Shown: positions 24,154 through 24,201 of the stretch, in pieces
How positions within the stretch are numbered: position 1 is the stretch's first letter
How the letters are laid out: each line of letters opens with the position of its first letter
Source: JAAZPG01 sp012797375
GTDB taxonomy: Bacteria > Acidobacteriota > Aminicenantia > Aminicenantales > UBA4085
DNA: 24,201 bases
NCBI GenBank assembly: GCA_937868205.1
Contig: CALMMC010000088.1
Location: 1 to 24,201, forward strand
Reading direction: 5' to 3'
Notes under the pieces: generated by a model
Databases searched by the model: none
Seen by the model: the letters and a program-made list of their open reading frames with translations, nothing else
Told to the model about the DNA's origin: nothing
Program-made: the position numbers and the translations under genes

Positions 24154-24201
24154 AAAAAAAAAAAACAAAAAAAACATAAGAGATAGCCAATAGTCTACAC
24201 T
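24154..24201. other. Poly-A and junk tail beyond the adapter (artefact)
   Basis: After the P5 end the sequence is almost all A for about 20 bases and then low-complexity bases unlike the rest of the contig. This is the signal produced when a read runs past the end of the library molecule. It carries no biological information. Confidence 0.93.

Overview
The window is a GC-rich bacterial contig end. It carries a TonB-dependent receptor with an N-terminal carboxypeptidase-regulatory-like domain, a large periplasmic-propeller hybrid histidine kinase, and a long [NiFe] group 4 hydrogenase operon. This mix, with the high GC and strong use of CGG, CCG and GCC codons, suggests an anaerobic member of the Acidobacteriota/Aminicenantes side of the tree. 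That placement is inference; no rRNA or other marker gene is present.

Layout. Positions 1-2104 (minus) hold a TonB-dependent receptor that runs off the left edge. Positions 2242-3799 (plus) hold a stand-alone receiver protein, an unrecognised 170-residue protein and a DUF4405-type cytochrome b-like membrane protein. Positions 3867-8102 (minus) hold a 1411-residue hybrid histidine kinase with 14 propeller blades. An intergenic region at 8103-8370 contains back-to-back promoter candidates and nested inverted repeats.

From 8371 to 23863 (plus) twelve genes are packed with gaps of at most 20 bases or with overlaps, so they look like one transcription unit of about 15.5 kb. The first three encode a soluble electron-transfer module: a formate-dehydrogenase-fold protein, a two-[4Fe-4S] protein of the HydB/AsrA type, and an FAD/NAD(P)/[2Fe-2S] protein of the HydG/AsrB type. 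The next five encode a membrane-bound hydrogenase: an antiporter-like HyfB/NuoL subunit, a NuoC-NuoD-fused NiFe large subunit, a NuoH-like subunit, a ferredoxin-like subunit and a NuoB-like small subunit. The last four are signalling genes: a receiver, a Cache-HAMP histidine kinase, a receiver-kinase hybrid, and a PPDK-like protein that keeps the phosphohistidine but lacks the PEP/pyruvate barrel.

Most notable system. The hydrogenase core keeps both CxxC pairs that bind NiFe, so it should be a true hydrogenase. In contrast, the formate-dehydrogenase-like subunit lacks the catalytic Sec/Cys, the adjacent His and the active-site Arg of formate dehydrogenases. The antiporter-like subunit appears to lack the TM5 Glu and TM7 Lys of the proton path. 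The simplest reading is a compact complex-I-like machine that links NAD(P)H and H2, with the FDH-like protein acting as a NuoG-like wire, and with its own signalling cassette in the operon.

Data quality. From 24084 to the end the sequence is not genomic. It is a Nextera mosaic end, i5 adapter, index, P5 primer and poly-A tail read through into the contig. Real sequence stops at about 24083.
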